64,000 nt of DNA. Origin: Meghimatium bilineatum. Lineage: Eukaryota; Mollusca; Gastropoda; Stylommatophora; Philomycidae. The stretch is taken from contig CM067309.1 of assembly GCA_034231615.1 (NCBI GenBank), positions 24,729,965 to 24,793,964 on the forward strand, read 5' to 3'. Below, piece after piece: positions 11,111 to 24,080 of this stretch. The translations under genes were made by a program, and so were the position numbers. The first letter of the stretch is position 1; each line of letters begins with the position of its first letter. A model generated the notes under the pieces. It ran no database searches. It was not told where the DNA came from and saw nothing but the letters and a program-made list of their open reading frames with translations.

Positions 11111-12699
11111 ATTCAACCCCCTGTTGCTCACCAAGAGAAATGAGTTTTTTTCAGGTTTGTTGTATATTTGTTTGTTGTCATGTCCTTGATCTTAATCTTA
11201 TGCCAAATTTCACACACAACAAATGATGATGTCATAGCAGAATATGTCATCGTGGAATCTGCAAGGAAGATTATATGGAAAACGGTATAAAATTTCTCAA
11301 TCGCTGACCCTGGTGCTGTTAGTTGATGGTGCACGCAATGAGGGTTGAACTGTGACCATTGTACCAGTAAACTTACATCATTCAGGCATGTACAAACTAA
11401 ATCTACATGATTCAGTCATGCATACAAATAAATCTGCAGTTTTCAATCATATACAAGAAAAGATCTATCTATATGGTTCAGTCATGTACAAGCATAGATC
11501 TACTTTATTCAGTTTTGTAGACAACATGCTGGAAAACATTATTTTCTTGTACAAAACACATCTACAGCATTCATTCTGTTGAGAATCATCTAAATAGACG
11601 AAGATTGTTGGAAATTTACACCAGAAATTACCAACTCTTTCTATCTCCACAAAGTGTCATAAAAAACATCAAAGATCTGGTCACTGGTACAAGCTGGACT
11701 TTATTATCACCAGGATGCACCATTTGAACAACACACAACTAATATGCAGCTACAACAGTGCTGACTATGGTACATCAGACCATTCGTTGGTTGCAGCAAA
11801 TGTCAGAGTATGAGCAAAAAGAATCTTCACAACAGGAGAGAAATACACCCACAGGATTAATGTAGCCAACAGCAAGGATCCAGATACATGTTTCTAGTTC
11901 AAACAGCTGTTTGAAGATGCTCTCACTGACTCCCAGAAAACTGTACAGCTATTGGGAAATGAGATATAATTTAAAAAAGCTGTTCAGAAGACGGTGGTAA
12001 AAGTTTATGGCATGTATGAACATAAAAGTCTAGACTGGATTGAGACTAACCAGCAGTTCATTCAACCTTTAATAAACAGAAAAAAGGCAGTACTTCTATA
12101 GAAGAAAGATCAACAAAACATACTCTTGCTGAGTTGACAAGTTTAAAAGGAAGTGCAAAAAGCAGCCAGATAATGTGAGAATGACTACTGGATAAGGTTA
12201 TGTGAATGCTAGTGACAAAGGTAACAACAGAGTTGTTTGTGAAGGGGCAAAGAAAGCCATCTGTCTGAGAGTGAAGAAGATTGCACCACTGAAAAGTTTA
12301 TCTGGAGATATTACCACTGATAAAAGGAAGCAGATGGGTAGAACACTATCTAGAGATCTATTCTAAAGAGACTAAGCTAACAGATGATGCCTTCAGTATC
12401 ATGGAAGCTTTACCAATCCTTAACCTCCTGGACACACCTCTGACCATAGCTGAAATTAAGGATGTTATTAATGACCTAGCTTCTAACAAGACACCTGGAA
12501 AAGGATGATATCCCAAATGAGGTCATCAGGAGTGGGAAAGACATACTTGCACCAAGGCTGATGACATTGTGTTGGATTGAAGGGTAGGACCCACAGAATT
12601 TTAAAGGCTCAAGCATTAAAACTTTATATAAAAACTTGAGGTACAGGAGTGACTGTGACAACTACATAGAAATTTCAGCTCCTATGTGCTGTTGAAACA

Positions 12700-13650
12700 G
12701 CAGCAATAAGAATAGGAAATCAATTTGGCCCTTTTCAATAAATAAAACAAGGAGTTAGACATGGTTGTGTACTTTCACCAGACCTGTTCTCTTTATACAG
12801 TGAAAACATAATGCGTGCAATAGTTGATATCCCAAGAATATCAGTGGCAGGACATAACATAAATAATTTCAGATATGCGGATGTTACTGTTCTGATTGCA
12901 AAAAGTGAGGAAGACCTTCAATATTTCATTAATGTAGTAGTAACAGAAAGTAAAGAGAAAATATAACGTCCTAAAATTCAAAATGTAAAGAAAACAAGAG
13001 TAATGGTTATTTCAAAGAAATAAAATACCACACCTTGCAAGATCACAGTGAATGATATAGTATTAAAGCAGGTCCACCAATTCAAATATTTAGGTACAGA
13101 AGATGGAAGAAGTTCAACAGAAATAAGAAGCAGAATAGGGCAGGCAAAAACTACAATCTGAAAAATATATTGTGTAATATGACCTTGTCATTAGAGGTGA
13201 GAAATAGAGTTCTGTAATGCTATATAACTCCTATACTAACATATGGATGTGAGTCTTAGACAATAAACAAACTGGAAAGTGGAAAATTAGAGGCAATAGA
13301 AATGTGATTCTATAGAAGAATGCTGAGAATACCATGGACTGCCAGAAAAACTAATGCGGAAGTGTTGAAAAAATCAAATGTGAAACAGACCTTAATCAAT
13401 AATATAAGGAAAACAAATCTTCATTTTTTTGGTCACTTCATGAGACAGGCAGGTTTGGAGAACATAGTCACAACAGGCAAGATTGAAGGCAACAGAGACA
13501 AAGGGTGACAACAGGAGAAAATATCAGACAGTTTGACAACCTGGCACGGCAGGAAAACAACAATGATCTTGATACATAATGCTGTAGACAGAAAGCTGTG
13601 GAGAGCCATAATTATTTACGACAAACGGCATGGCACCCAATGATGATGTG
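12700..13650 (+). mobile_element. RTE-like family C, nested copy with degenerate RT core
   Basis: The plus strand reads VRHGCVLSPDLFSLYSENIM, FRYADVTVLIAKSEEDLQ, a tract YLGTEDGRSSTEIRSRIGQA and then MLRIPWTARKTNAEVLKKSN with FFGHFMRQAGLENIVTTGKI. The catalytic YADD is YADV and stops interrupt the frame. It ends ggcatggcacccaatgatga, the family 3' end. Confidence 0.85.
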
Positions 13651-14603
13651 CTGTTGGCAAAATACTTGCTAGAATTGTACTGTCAAGATTCCAAATTCTA
13701 AGTGACTGCATTTATCCTAAATTACAATATGATTTTCTTTGAAACTGATCAACCGTGGGTATATTGTCTTCATGTCAATTACAAGAACAAATGCTGTAAC
13801 CAAAATTAGCCCCTATATAATTTTTTCATTGATTTTACAAAGTCAAGTAAGTCGTGGGGGCTTATGCAAAGCACTCAAGAAGATCGGCTGCACACTAACC
13901 CTCCTAAGTATAATTGAGCCATTCTATACAGGCATGAAATCTATTATCATTTTTGATGGTATTTCTTCAGAGAAGTTTGTGATCAAGAATGGCATAAAAC
14001 AAGGCTGAATTCTTGCCGCCACACTTTTTTGGAATATATTTCTCTCTCCTCTTGAAACATAATTTTCTCAAGCAGGAGGGTGGGGATATTTCATCCAGTC
14101 TCGTACAGGTGGTGGCCTCTACAATACTCAAAGGTTGAAAGTTAAGAAGAAGATAAAGAAGGTCTTGATAAGAGAGTAGCTCTTTGAAAATGATACTGCA
14201 ATTATGACAGAGTAACTACAAAATTTACTAGTTGATCTTTCTGATGCCTGTCGTGAATTTGAACTAACAATCTACAAAAAGAAGAAACAAATCATGACGC
14301 AGGCTGCCATTAAGTCATCACAAAATATCTTTGATAGTGATGAGCTAGTGGTGGTTGACCACATTACACATGTAGAATTCTCAGCCAACAATACATTATC
14401 TCTGGATCAAGAAATAAGCATCAGAATTGGCAAGACATCTACAACAATGAACAGTTAAACCAAAAAAGGGCTTGGGGAGACAGAAAAACTAACAATAAAA
14501 ACAAAAATCCTGAGTTACAAAGTCTGTGTCCTCAACATCCTCCTCTACAGCTGTTAAACATGGACAACTTATATCCACCAGGACAGACGACTAAACAGCT
14601 TTT

Positions 14604-14799
14604 GATGATAATGTTCATCCGTCGTGATCTTCGATGACCAAAAACTCAACCATAATAATAATAACAATAAATAATAAAAATAATAAAAGTTAATAGTGCG
14701 TTTTTAAATGACTAGCAAGTCCAATGCGCGCACAAAATGTTCTTTTACAGAATTGACAACAATAGAAGGTAGTAACGCCATGCTGTTCATTGCATGTTC
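14604..14799 (-). mobile_element. Family B 3' scrap nested in an older family B copy
   Basis: It matches 3927-4263 (cgtcgtgatc, tgaccaaaaactcaaccata, agtgcgtttttaaatgacta). AAACAGCTTTT is duplicated at 14593-14603 and 14800-14810 (11 bp). Across the site the host element reads RLNSFYMQRLHRILEVRGHD when the insertion is removed, so the boundaries are well supported. Confidence 0.87.
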
Positions 14800-15397
14800 A
14801 AACAGCTTTTACATGCAGCGTCTACATAGAATTCTTGAAGTTAGGGGGCACGATAAAGTCACTAGCACTAATGTATTGACAAGAACAGGCAATACCAAAG
14901 TTTTTCCCTATGTTCAGTCTGCGCAGATACATATGGCTGGCACACACTAGCAGGATATAAGATGGCAGAATATCGAATGATTTATTTGATTGAGAATTAC
15001 AGACTGAAAAATATTTCGGGTAAACCTCTACTAAAGTACTAAGATGTATGCAAATAGGATTTGCAAGATACAGGCATTGATACAGAATCATGGAGCAGAA
15101 TGCCATGGATCGTGTAGCATGGAGGAGAAAGAACAGGAATGGCATAAAGAACAGAGGAGAAAGTGATAGCAGTTAGTTCAAGGGTTGCACGTCTAAGAAG
15201 ACACACAGCAGCACACAATGATACAAGTGGGCCTGTGATTCCTTTGTAGTTCAGATTGGTCTTGTGAGTCACATCCATCATTGCCATGGATTATAGATTA
15301 TATTTCTTATAGCGCAACAATAATAATAATATCATCTGGAAAGTCGGAAATGTGTCGGCATGATCCTCTTAAGATAATGGTACATACAAATTATGAA

Positions 15398-15545
15398 TAT
15401 GAATGATATCTGCCTAAGATAGGAATATATACAAATTATAAATATGAATGATATCTGCCTAAGATAGAAATATATACAAATTATAAATATGAATGATATC
15501 TGCCTAAGATAGGAATATATACAAATGATATGTTGAGAGACATAG
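15398..15545. repeat. 45-bp tandem repeat, about three copies
   Basis: The unit holds gaatgatatctgcctaagat and agg/aaatatatacaaattata; gatatctgcct starts at 15405, 15450 and 15495. Confidence 0.85.
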
Positions 15546-15624
15546 AAGAATGATAAGAATCTCAGAAGAAAAATCAATATATGAGTTTGCTTCCCTTGCC
15601 ACAAATCACAATGTCTACATGCCA

Positions 15625-16770
15625 TCCCCAATAGGCATCTTTCTACTCTAGTACTGAGGGCATATATTGTACATACATCTCTCTACTCTAGTACTGAGGG
15701 CATATGTTCTACAGGCATCTTTCAACTCTAGTACTGAGGGCATATGTTCTACAGGCATCTTTCAACTCTAGTACTGAGGGCATATATTGTACATGCATCT
15801 TTCAACTCTAGTACTGAGGGCATATATTCTACAGGCATCTTTCAACTCTAGTACTGAGGGCATATATTCTACAGGCATCTCTCTACTCTAGTACTGAGGG
15901 CATATGTTCTACAGGCATCTTTCAACTCTAGTACTGAGGGCATATATTCTACAGGCATCTTTCAACTCTAGTACTGAGGGCATATGTTCTACAGGCATCT
16001 TTCAACTCTAGTACTGAGGACATATATTCTACAGGCATCTTTCAACTCTAGTACTGAGGGCATATATTCTACAGGCATCTTTCAACTCTAGTACTGAGGG
16101 CATATATTGTACAGGCATCTTTCAACTCTAGTACTGAGGGCATATATTCTACAGGCATCTTTCAACTCTAGTACTGAGGGCATATATTGTACAGGCATCT
16201 TTCAACTCTAGTACTGAGGGCATATATTCTACAAGCATCTTTCAACTCTAGTACTGAGGGCATATATTCTACAGGCATCTCTCTACTCTAGTACTGAGGG
16301 CATATGTTCTACAGGCATCTCTCTACTCTAGTACTGAGGGCATATGTTCTACAGGCATCTTTCAACTCTAGTACTGAGGGCATATATTCTACAGGCATCT
16401 TTCAACTCTAGTACTGAGGGCATATATTGTACAGGCATCTTTCAACTCTAGTACTGAGGGCATATGTTCTACAGGCATCTTTCTACTCTAGTACTGAGGG
16501 CATATATTGTACAGGCATCTTTCAACTCTAGTACTGAGGGCATATATTGTACAGGCATCTTTCAACTCTAGTACTGAGGGTATATATTCTACAGGCATCT
16601 TTCAACAGGCATCTTTCTACTCTAGTACTGAGGGCATATATTGTACAGGCATCTTTCAACTCTAGTACTGAGGGCATATATTGTACAGGCATCTCTCTAC
16701 TCTAGTACTGAGGGCATATGTTCTACAGGCATCTCTACTCTAGTACTGAGGGCATATATTGTACAGATAT
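15625..16770. repeat. 40-bp tandem repeat, about 28 copies
   Basis: The unit is ggcatctttcaactctagta followed by ctgagggcatatattctaca. Variants alternate ttcaac/ctctac and atattg/atattc/atgttc. One truncated unit occurs near 16600. The array lies just downstream of the PHKG stop codon. Confidence 0.95.
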
Positions 16771-17009
16771 CTCTTTACTTAGACTATAAAAACAGTTTCA
16801 TTTACACAACTTTACAAAATCTTAAAACTGGAAACATGCAGAAGAACAAACATACATACATATACAAACATTCACAAAATGTCCATGTTTGACAGCCAAT
16901 GCATATTTATACAAGGTACAAAGTTAATTATCAAACTGGAACACGGTTGAACAATCTATAAAAATTTGTTAACTAAAGAACTTTCAAATAAATTCTAAAT
17001 ATGATGAAT

Positions 17010-17170
17010 TAAGTCATGAAGTGGCAATGATCTGAGGTGAAGTCATGAAGTGGCAATGATCTGAGTTGAAATCAAGAAGTGGCAACGATCTGAGTTGAAA
17101 TCATGATGATCTGACTTGGTCACAATGATCAAGTTGTCATGATCTGAGTTGAAATCATGATGAACTGAGC
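17010..17170. repeat. Degenerate 30-bp tandem repeat
   Basis: The pieces gaagtggcaatgatctgagt and tgaaatcatgatgatctga recur four or five times with shortening. If PHKG is transcribed through here, the array would be in its 3' untranslated region, since it ends about 15 bp from the stop codon. Confidence 0.65.
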
Positions 17171-17184
17171 TAAACATGATGTCA

Positions 17185-17442
17185 TCATGCTTGTAAACCA
17201 TCAAGTGTCATGAGTGTCTGTTTCCAGTCATCCCTGAGGGTGTGTTCAAACAGCGCAGCACGGTTCTGGTTGTCAACACGTTTCACCCAATGCTTGTACA
17301 TACCAAAAGCGCATGTATCTATAACTTTACGCATGATCTTGACACCGTAAGGGTTGCTACGCACGATTTCTACCGAAACTGGAGAAGGATGTTTGATGAA
17401 ATAGAGTAGCCGTAAATAAAATATGACAGCCTTTATGCCAGC
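17185..17442 (-). CDS. PHKG: PHKG last exon: C-terminal regulatory domain and stop
   Basis: This exon has 85 codons and a stop. The acceptor is a pyrimidine-rich tttcccag followed by GCTGGC, in phase 0. The reading AVIFYLRLLYF, EIVRSNPYG, MRKVIDTCAFGMYKHWVK and NQNRAALFEHT matches the conserved end of PHKG, where mammals have a corresponding IRDPY, LIDAYAF, HWVKKG and QNRAALFENT series. In mammalian PHKG this region binds the intrinsic calmodulin subunit and inhibits the kinase. The family ends soon after NRAALFE plus about 20 residues, as here, so the stop looks genuine. I saw no clear polyadenylation signal to the left; a repeat array starts about 400 bp downstream. Confidence 0.93.
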   Translation of the reverse strand, partial: AGIKAVIFYLRLLYFIKHPSPVSVEIVRSNPYGVKIMRKVIDTCAFGMYKHWVKRVDNQNRAALFEHTLRDDWKQTLMTLDGLQA

Positions 17443-17504
17443 CTGGGAAAACAAGATAAATATGATGAACTTGAGCATACAATAGTGCTAGATATCATGC
17501 AACT

Positions 17505-18725
17505 CAATCTAACACAACTTGATCTATCACAACTTGATCTATCACAACTCGTTCTAACACAACTCGATCTAACACAACTTGATCTAACACAACTCGATCT
17601 AACACAACTCGATCTAACACAACTTGATCTAACAAAACTCGATCTAACACAACTTGATCTAACACAACTTGATCTAACAAAACTCGATCTAACACAACTT
17701 GATCTAACACAACTCGATCTAACACAACTTGATCTAACAAAACTCGATCTAACACAACTTGATCTAACACAACTTGATCTAACACAACTTGATCTAACAC
17801 AACTTGATCTATCACAACTTGATCTATCACAACTTGATCTAACACAACTTGATCTAACACAACTTGATCTATCACAACTTGAACTATCACAACTTGATCT
17901 ATCACAACTTGAACTATCACAACTTGATAAATTATAACTTGATCTATCACAACTTGATCTATCACAACTTGATACATTATAACTTGATCTATCACAACTT
18001 GATAAATTATAACTTGATCTATCACAACTTGATACATTATAACTTGATCTATCACAACTTGATCTATCACAACTTGATCTAACACAACTTGATCTATCAC
18101 AACTTGATCTAACACAACATGATCTAACACAACTTGATCTATCACAACTTGAACTATCACAACTTGATCTATCACAACTTGAACTATCACAACTTGATCT
18201 ATCACAACTTGATCTAACACAACTTGATCAATTATAACTTGATCTATCACGACTTGAACTATCACAACTTGATCAATTATAACTTGATCTATCACAACTT
18301 GAACTATCACAACTTGATCAATTATAACTTGATCTATCACATCTTGATCTATAACAACTTGAACTATCACAACTTGATCAATTATAACTTGATCTATCAC
18401 AACTTGATCAATTATAACTTGATCTATCACAACTTGATCAATTATAACTTGATCTATCACAACTTGATCAATTATAACTTGGTCCATCACAACTTGATCC
18501 ACCACAACTTATTCTATCATAACTTCATCTCATCTATCACAACTTGATCTATCACAACTTGATCTATAACAACTTGAACTATCACAACTTGATCAATTAT
18601 AACTTGATCTATCACAACTTGATCAATTATAACTTGGTCCATCACAACTTGATTTATCACAACTTATTCTATCATAACTTCATCTCATCTATCACAACTT
18701 GATCTATCACAACTTGATCTATCAT
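17505..18725. repeat. 15-bp minisatellite, about 80 copies
   Basis: The unit is aacttgatctaacac or aacttgatctatcac. The right half alternates with aattataacttgatctatca, giving 30- and 45-bp higher-order units. The period is divisible by three, so frames stay open on both strands (repeats like LDLTQ and VIDQV), but composition and strand symmetry argue against coding. An RTE remnant separates it from the related array at 20450-21005. Confidence 0.95.
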
Positions 18726-20449
18726 CATCATGTGACATTCTTTCTAGAACATGGTCTTCCTTATGGATTCTCTGAGCACTCTGCGATTCTGGGCAAGCCG
18801 ACCTGCCGCAGCTAGAGATAAGTTTAAACAATCTGATACGTCATTGCACTGCCATAATCTTGGGCACCTTCATTCCCTGTTGCTGTTAACTCTATTCAGC
18901 TATTAATCTTTACATGCTGTTATGTCTCATTACATGATCCAAAAAAGCATCAGCTTTCTTGTTATGATATTGTTAAGTTCTTCTTCTTCTTCTTTCGATC
19001 ACTTGAAACATGTCTATATCTGTAATTCTGTCTCCTTAATAAAACTCACTGTCTTTTGTAGTTCATACAGTGTCCCATAGAGCTTTGATTCCAGTGTTGT
19101 TTCCTCTGGCCAATATGTCTGCCTCAGCGTTTCATGCTCAGAACACTCTTGAAGTATATGTTTGGCACTCTGTGCTGCCTGTCCACATGTACACATGGCA
19201 GTGTTGCCAATCTTGAACTTTGTATACATGTGACTGCGGAGTCGGTTGTGTCCTGTTGTATATTGTTAAGTAGTCAGTCATCTTCGACATTTATTGATCT
19301 TAACACTTCTTGATTTGTCTATTTAGCTGCTTATGGTGTATGTAAAATTCTTCTGTAGCATCTCATTTTGAAAGCAGCAATTCTCTTTGCAACTTATCTA
19401 ATGTCCAAGCCTCATATCTGTATATTGCCACTGGAAACACACGTTCTTATCATAAATAGTTTGGCTATGCTGCTGGTACCTTGCCAAATATTTTTCATTT
19501 GGGCAAGTTTTAATGTAGCCATTGCTATTCTTCTCGTGATTTCGACAGCACAGACTCCTGAGCTATTTATATTTGTGGCCAAATACTCAAAAATTTGTTA
19601 CATCTTCTAGTTTGAAATTCTCACTCATTATCTTTGGCTGCACTTTCACTTTATCCATTGTCATAACTTTTTTCTTTATATCTAAGAACTAGTTTTGGGC
19701 TTCACTGTATTTTTGTTGTTGATAGTAACATTTGCTTTAGACCATCTTTGTTTGTTGTTAAGTGAAATATGTCATCAACATATCTTATTTCTGGGATCTG
19801 CTGACAGCTGATGGTAAGACGTTGGAAGTCAGCGAATTTCATCTCGTCTTTTACATTTCTCATAATGTTTTCAGTGTAAATGTTGTACAGTGATAGTGTA
19901 CACCCTTGTCTAACTCCTTTCTGTACATTAAACCATTCTGATATTGTTCCATCCACTTTTATTGCTTTACTGCTGTCTCCTGTCCAGGATACAGCATTGC
20001 CATTAAATATGTGAGATGTTTTGGGAATCCTATGAAACTAATTTCCCATAATCGGTGATGTTGTACACATTTGAACACCTTGGTGTAGTCGATGGAACAT
20101 GCATGTTGAATTCCCTGCATTTTTCTATAATGATTCTCATGTTGAAGATATGATTTCTAATGCTTCTGCAGGATCTAAAACCTGCCTGTGCTTCATGAAC
20201 TTCTATTTCTATCTTATTTTGCATTCTCTTCATTAGCTTGATTTATCAAAGCAATAGATCTGTAGTTAGTCCATAATTGTAGGTTATCATTTTTTGGTAA
20301 ATAAACTGATTTTATCCTGTCCTAGACCACATATAGCAGTTTCCCAGATCTTGTAACATAGGCTATGGTATATAGGGACGATTTCTTCTCTGACTGCTTG
20401 CATCATTTCTGTTATTGTCTCATCACATCCTGGGGGTCTGCTTTTCTTA
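18726..20449 (-). mobile_element. RTE-like remnant inserted in the 15-bp satellite
   Basis: The left end (atcatcatcatgtgacattc onward) is the complement of the 3' end at 60250-60490 with its gatgat tail. On the minus strand 19956-19702 reads GVRQGCTLSLYNIYTENIMR and PEIRYVDDIFHL (YVDD catalytic site), and 20233-20030 reads EAQAGFRSCRSIRNHIFNMR. Frames are broken. A family 1 fragment interrupts it at 18978-19259. Satellite units lie on both sides. Confidence 0.82.
18978..19259 (-). mobile_element. Family 1 retroelement, 5'-truncated 3' copy
   Basis: On the minus strand it encodes MYTKFKIGNTAMCTCGQAAQ, SAKHILQECSEHETLRQTYW and the C terminus ETELQI, nearly identical to residues 894-964 of the 53982-56876 protein. 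The 3' end carries the same gacatgtttcaagtg and GAA-repeat tail. Flanking ATATTGTTAAG copies (18967-18977, 19260-19270) are an 11-bp target duplication. It landed inside an RTE-like remnant. Confidence 0.85.
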
Positions 20450-21005
20450 AAAATTGTGATCTATCATAACTCATTCTATTTCAACTTTATCTATCACAAC
20501 TTGATTTATCATGACCTATTCTATCACAACTTGATTTTTCATGACCTATTCTATCACAACTTGATTTATCATGACCTATTCTATCACAACTTGATTTTTC
20601 ATGACCTATTCTATCACAACTTGATCTATTGTGACCTATTCTATCACAACTTGATTTATCATGACCTATTCTATCACAACTTGATTTTTCATGACCTATT
20701 CTATCACAACTTGATTTATCATGACCTATTCTATCACAACTTCATTTATCATGACCTATTCTATCACAACTTGATTTATCATGACCTATTCTATCACAAC
20801 TTGATTTATCATGACCTATTCTATCACAACTTAATCTATCATGACCTATTCTATCACAACTGGATCTATCACAACTTAATCTATCATGACCTATTATATC
20901 ACAACTTAATCTATCATGACCTATTCTATCACAACTTAATCTATCATGACCTATTCTATAACAACTTGATCTTCCATATCCTGATCTATCATAATCTGAT
21001 TACAT
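20450..21005. repeat. 30-bp minisatellite related to the 15-bp array, about 18 copies
   Basis: The unit is ctatcacaacttgatttatc plus atgacctatt. Half of it equals the 15-bp unit of 17505-18725, so both are parts of one array split by the retrotransposon at 18726-20449. Confidence 0.93.
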
Positions 21006-21295
21006 CATATAACAGTATGGAGACAATTTTTAAGTCTCCAGTTTGAAGACAACACTCTACTCACCCGAAACTTTCTGCCGGCTTTAAACTTTTTATCTTC
21101 TGTAAAATTCTGTAAAAACATATGATGAAACATTGTAGAAGATTGCATATAATTACTATCTCAATCAAACTGTAAACACATAAGACATTCTGCTCTCTCT
21201 ATTACTCATGTGAGAATTGACTCCATTGTATGTGGCTTCCCCATATGTTCTAAGAGAGTATCTCACAAAGCATACAACTTTGTAGCATCCAGAGA

Positions 21296-22945
21296 TAATC
21301 CCCAGGCACTACCACACAATGTGAGTAGAAATAAGATGCTACAGCCATGGGTTAAACCTGACACCCAGGAACTACCACACAATGTGAGTAGAAATAAGAT
21401 GCTACAGCCAAGGGTTAAACCTGACACCCAGGCACTACCACACAATGTGAGTAGAAATAAGATGCTACAGTCAGGGGTTAAACCTGACACCCAGGCACTA
21501 CCACACAATGTGAGTAGAAATAAGATGCTACAGTCAGGGTTTAAACCTGACACCCAGGCACTACCACACAATGTGAGTAGAAATAAGATGCTACAGCCAT
21601 GGGTTAAACCTGACACCCAGGAACTACCACACAATGTGAGTAGAAATAAGATGCTACAGTCAGGGGTGAAACCTGACACCCAGGCACTACCACACAATGT
21701 GAGTAGAAATAAGATGCTACAGTCAGGGTTAAGCCTGACACCCAGGCACTACCACACAATGTGAGTAGAAATAAGATGCTACAGTCAGGGGTTAAACCTG
21801 ACACCCAGGCACTACCACACAATGTGAGTAGAAATAAGATGCTACAGTCAGGGGTTAAACCTGACACCCAGGCACTACCACACAATGTGAGTAGAAATAA
21901 GATGCTACAGTCAGGGTTTAAACCTGACACCCAGGCACTACCACACAATGTGAGTAGAAATAAGATGCTACAGCCATGGGTTAAACCTGACACCCAGGAA
22001 CTACCACACAATGTGAGTAGAAATAAGATGCTACAGTCAGGGGTTAAACCTGACACCCAGGCACTACCACACAATGTGAGTAGAAATAAGATGCTACAGC
22101 CAGGGGTGAAACCTGACACCCAGGCACTACCACACAATGTGAGTAGAAATAAGATGCTACAGTCAGGGGTTAAACCTGACACCCAGGCACTACCACACAA
22201 TGTGAGTAGAAATAAGATGCTACAGCCAGGGGTGAAACCTGACACCCAGGCACTACCACACAATGTGAGTAGAAATAAGATGCTACAGTCAGGGGTTAAA
22301 CCTGACACCCAGGCACTACCACACAATGTGAGTAGAAATAAGATGCTACAGTCAGGGGTTAAACCTGACACCCAGGCACTACCACACAATGTGAGTAGAA
22401 ATAAGATGCTACAGTCAGGGTTTAAACCTGACACCCAGGCACTACCACACAATGTGAGTAGAAATAAGATGCTACAGCCATGGGTTAAACCTGACACCCA
22501 GGAACTACCACACAATGTGAGTAGAAATAAGATGCTACAGTCAGGGGTTAAACCTGACACCCAGGCACTACCACACAATGTGAGTAGAAATAAGATGCTA
22601 CAGCCAGGGGTGAAACCTGACACCCAGGCACTACCACACAATGTGAGTAGAAATAAGATGCTACAGTCAGGGGTTAAACCTGACACCCAGGCACTACCAC
22701 AAAATGTGAGTAGAAATAAGATGCTACAGCCAGGGGTGAAACCTGACACCCAGGCACTACCACACAATGTGAGTAGAAATAAGATGCTACAGTCAGGGTT
22801 AAACCTGACACCCAGGCACTACCACACAATGTGAGTAGAAATAAGATGCTACAGTCAGGGGTTATACCTGACACCCAGGCACTACCACACAATGTAAGTA
22901 GAAATAAGATGCTACAGTCAGGGGTTAAACTTGACACCCGGTCAA
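21296..22945. repeat. 63-bp satellite with higher-order structure, about 26 copies
   Basis: The unit runs cacccaggcactaccacaca, atgtgagtagaaataagatg, ctacagtcaggggttaaacc tga. Units differ mainly at the block after ctacag: cagggg, cagggt, ccatggg, ccagggg. An eight-unit order repeats twice from about 21761, giving a 504-bp higher-order unit. The period divides by three, so long frames exist on both strands; these are a by-product. Confidence 0.95.
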
Positions 22946-22949
22946 AATG

Positions 22950-24080
22950 GTGTACATAACTACTTGTGTTTTTGTGTGACACCGCCAACATCACTTGAAA
23001 GATGGATTATTTCATTATTTCGTCTAGGATGTGGTGTTAGTTATTTTGACAGGGGGTCAAAATCAAGATCTTCGCCTGTGCGATGAAGTACGTGCATCAG
23101 AGCTGAAATTTTCATGAGTAGTCGTTATTTCATGTTATTGCAAGGCTTAGTGCGCAGAAAATGGCTGGCAATCGTAAACGTCCTAAACGTTGCAGGGCCA
23201 AATGACAAGGTCATCACGCCGGAGCCAGGCATCACAGATCTAAAGTCGTTCGTATGTTTTTGAAATTGTTACGTGTTTTTCTGGAATGTTGCTAGTGTTA
23301 CTTCAAAGTAATAATAACACGCAGTAGAGAATGCAGGGAATGGTGTCCAACAGTGGTGCAGTCGGAGGTACTCGCTCTAATCTGTGAAAATTCCAGGGAA
23401 GGTGATATGATTGTATATACAGATGGGTCGGTTGAGAGACACATCAGAAGTGCCTGGGCCTTCACTGCTCAAAGGTGGGGGGAAACCATCAGAGAGGAAA
23501 GTGGTGCTTTCGCTCAGACGACATGCAGCATGACAATGGAGGTTTTTGCAGTAACCAAAGCTTTTTAATGGGTCTGCTCGCAGACTATCTGCAAGCATAC
23601 CTGCATACTCAGTGACTCGATGAGCATGATTGTGAAAGTTCAGGCGGGATACATTCGGGAACAGAGGCTGGATGCAGTGAAGAATACCTGTATGCGTAAA
23701 GTGACTTTCATTTTTGTGCCGGGACATGCGGGAGTCCGGGGTCATGAGAGAGCAGATAGATTGGCCGCACACGCTGCTACTACGGCTGTTCGTACAGCGA
23801 TGGATCGAGCAAACATGTTGAACGCTCTACAGGAAAACGCACGAGCAAATGACTGCATAAGTGACGATGACTTTTGTTCCATGACTAGAATAAAGGAAAA
23901 TGGTTTGAAATGTGGTGTCGCTAGAAAGGAACGGTTTCCTGGGCAAGAAAAAATTATGGTCAATCAACTGCATACTGGGACCGTCAGTCAACGTGTAATG
24001 GAAGCTACACTCAAGGAGAGATCTGAGCACCTATGGACTTTTCAGGAGTGCAATGAGGATGATCCAACGACTAACTAACT
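22950..24080 (+). mobile_element. RNase H-bearing non-LTR element, 5'-truncated, in the 63-bp satellite
   Basis: The plus strand reads YTDGSVERHIRSAWAFTAQ, then TCSMTMEVFAVTKAF and a stop, and after it LSDSMSMIVKVQAG, VTFIFVPGHAGVRGHERADR and MEATLKERSEHLWTFQECNE. These are the four RNase H catalytic regions (D, E, D, D) and the conserved end of a family common in invertebrates. The 3' end is a short ACTA repeat. A tgacaccc word before it and cctgacaccc after it fit a roughly 10-bp target duplication taken from the satellite; one satellite unit follows at 24080-24150. Confidence 0.85.

Larger units (their letters stand above)
11600..15320 (+). mobile_element. C2H2-finger non-LTR retrotransposon (family B), decayed, doubly interrupted
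   Basis: The plus strand holds an endonuclease end (DFIITRMHHLNNTQL, then YGTSDHSLVAANVRV at 11695-11810, with the catalytic SDH), a linker (TIAEIKDVINDLASNKTPGK at 12440-12500), RT (FYTGMKSIIIFDGISSEKFV, IKNGIKQG at 13920-14008; LLVDLSDACREFELTIYKKK at 14225-14285) and a C-terminus (KDVCK.DLQDTGIDTESW near 15040; IGL-like end near 15260). The tail has AAT repeats. Many stops make it dead. Family C is inserted at about 12700-13650 and a family B 3' scrap at 14604-14799. Confidence 0.82.

Noticed and set aside
17504-18505. 333-codon frame of VIDQV repeats and its opposite-strand LDLTQ frame
   Set aside because: Both strands are open through a 15-bp array whose period is divisible by three; nothing distinguishes one frame as coding.
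21210-22834. Long frames on both strands in the 63-bp satellite
   Set aside because: Same reason: the period is a multiple of three, both strands are open, and composition follows the repeat.
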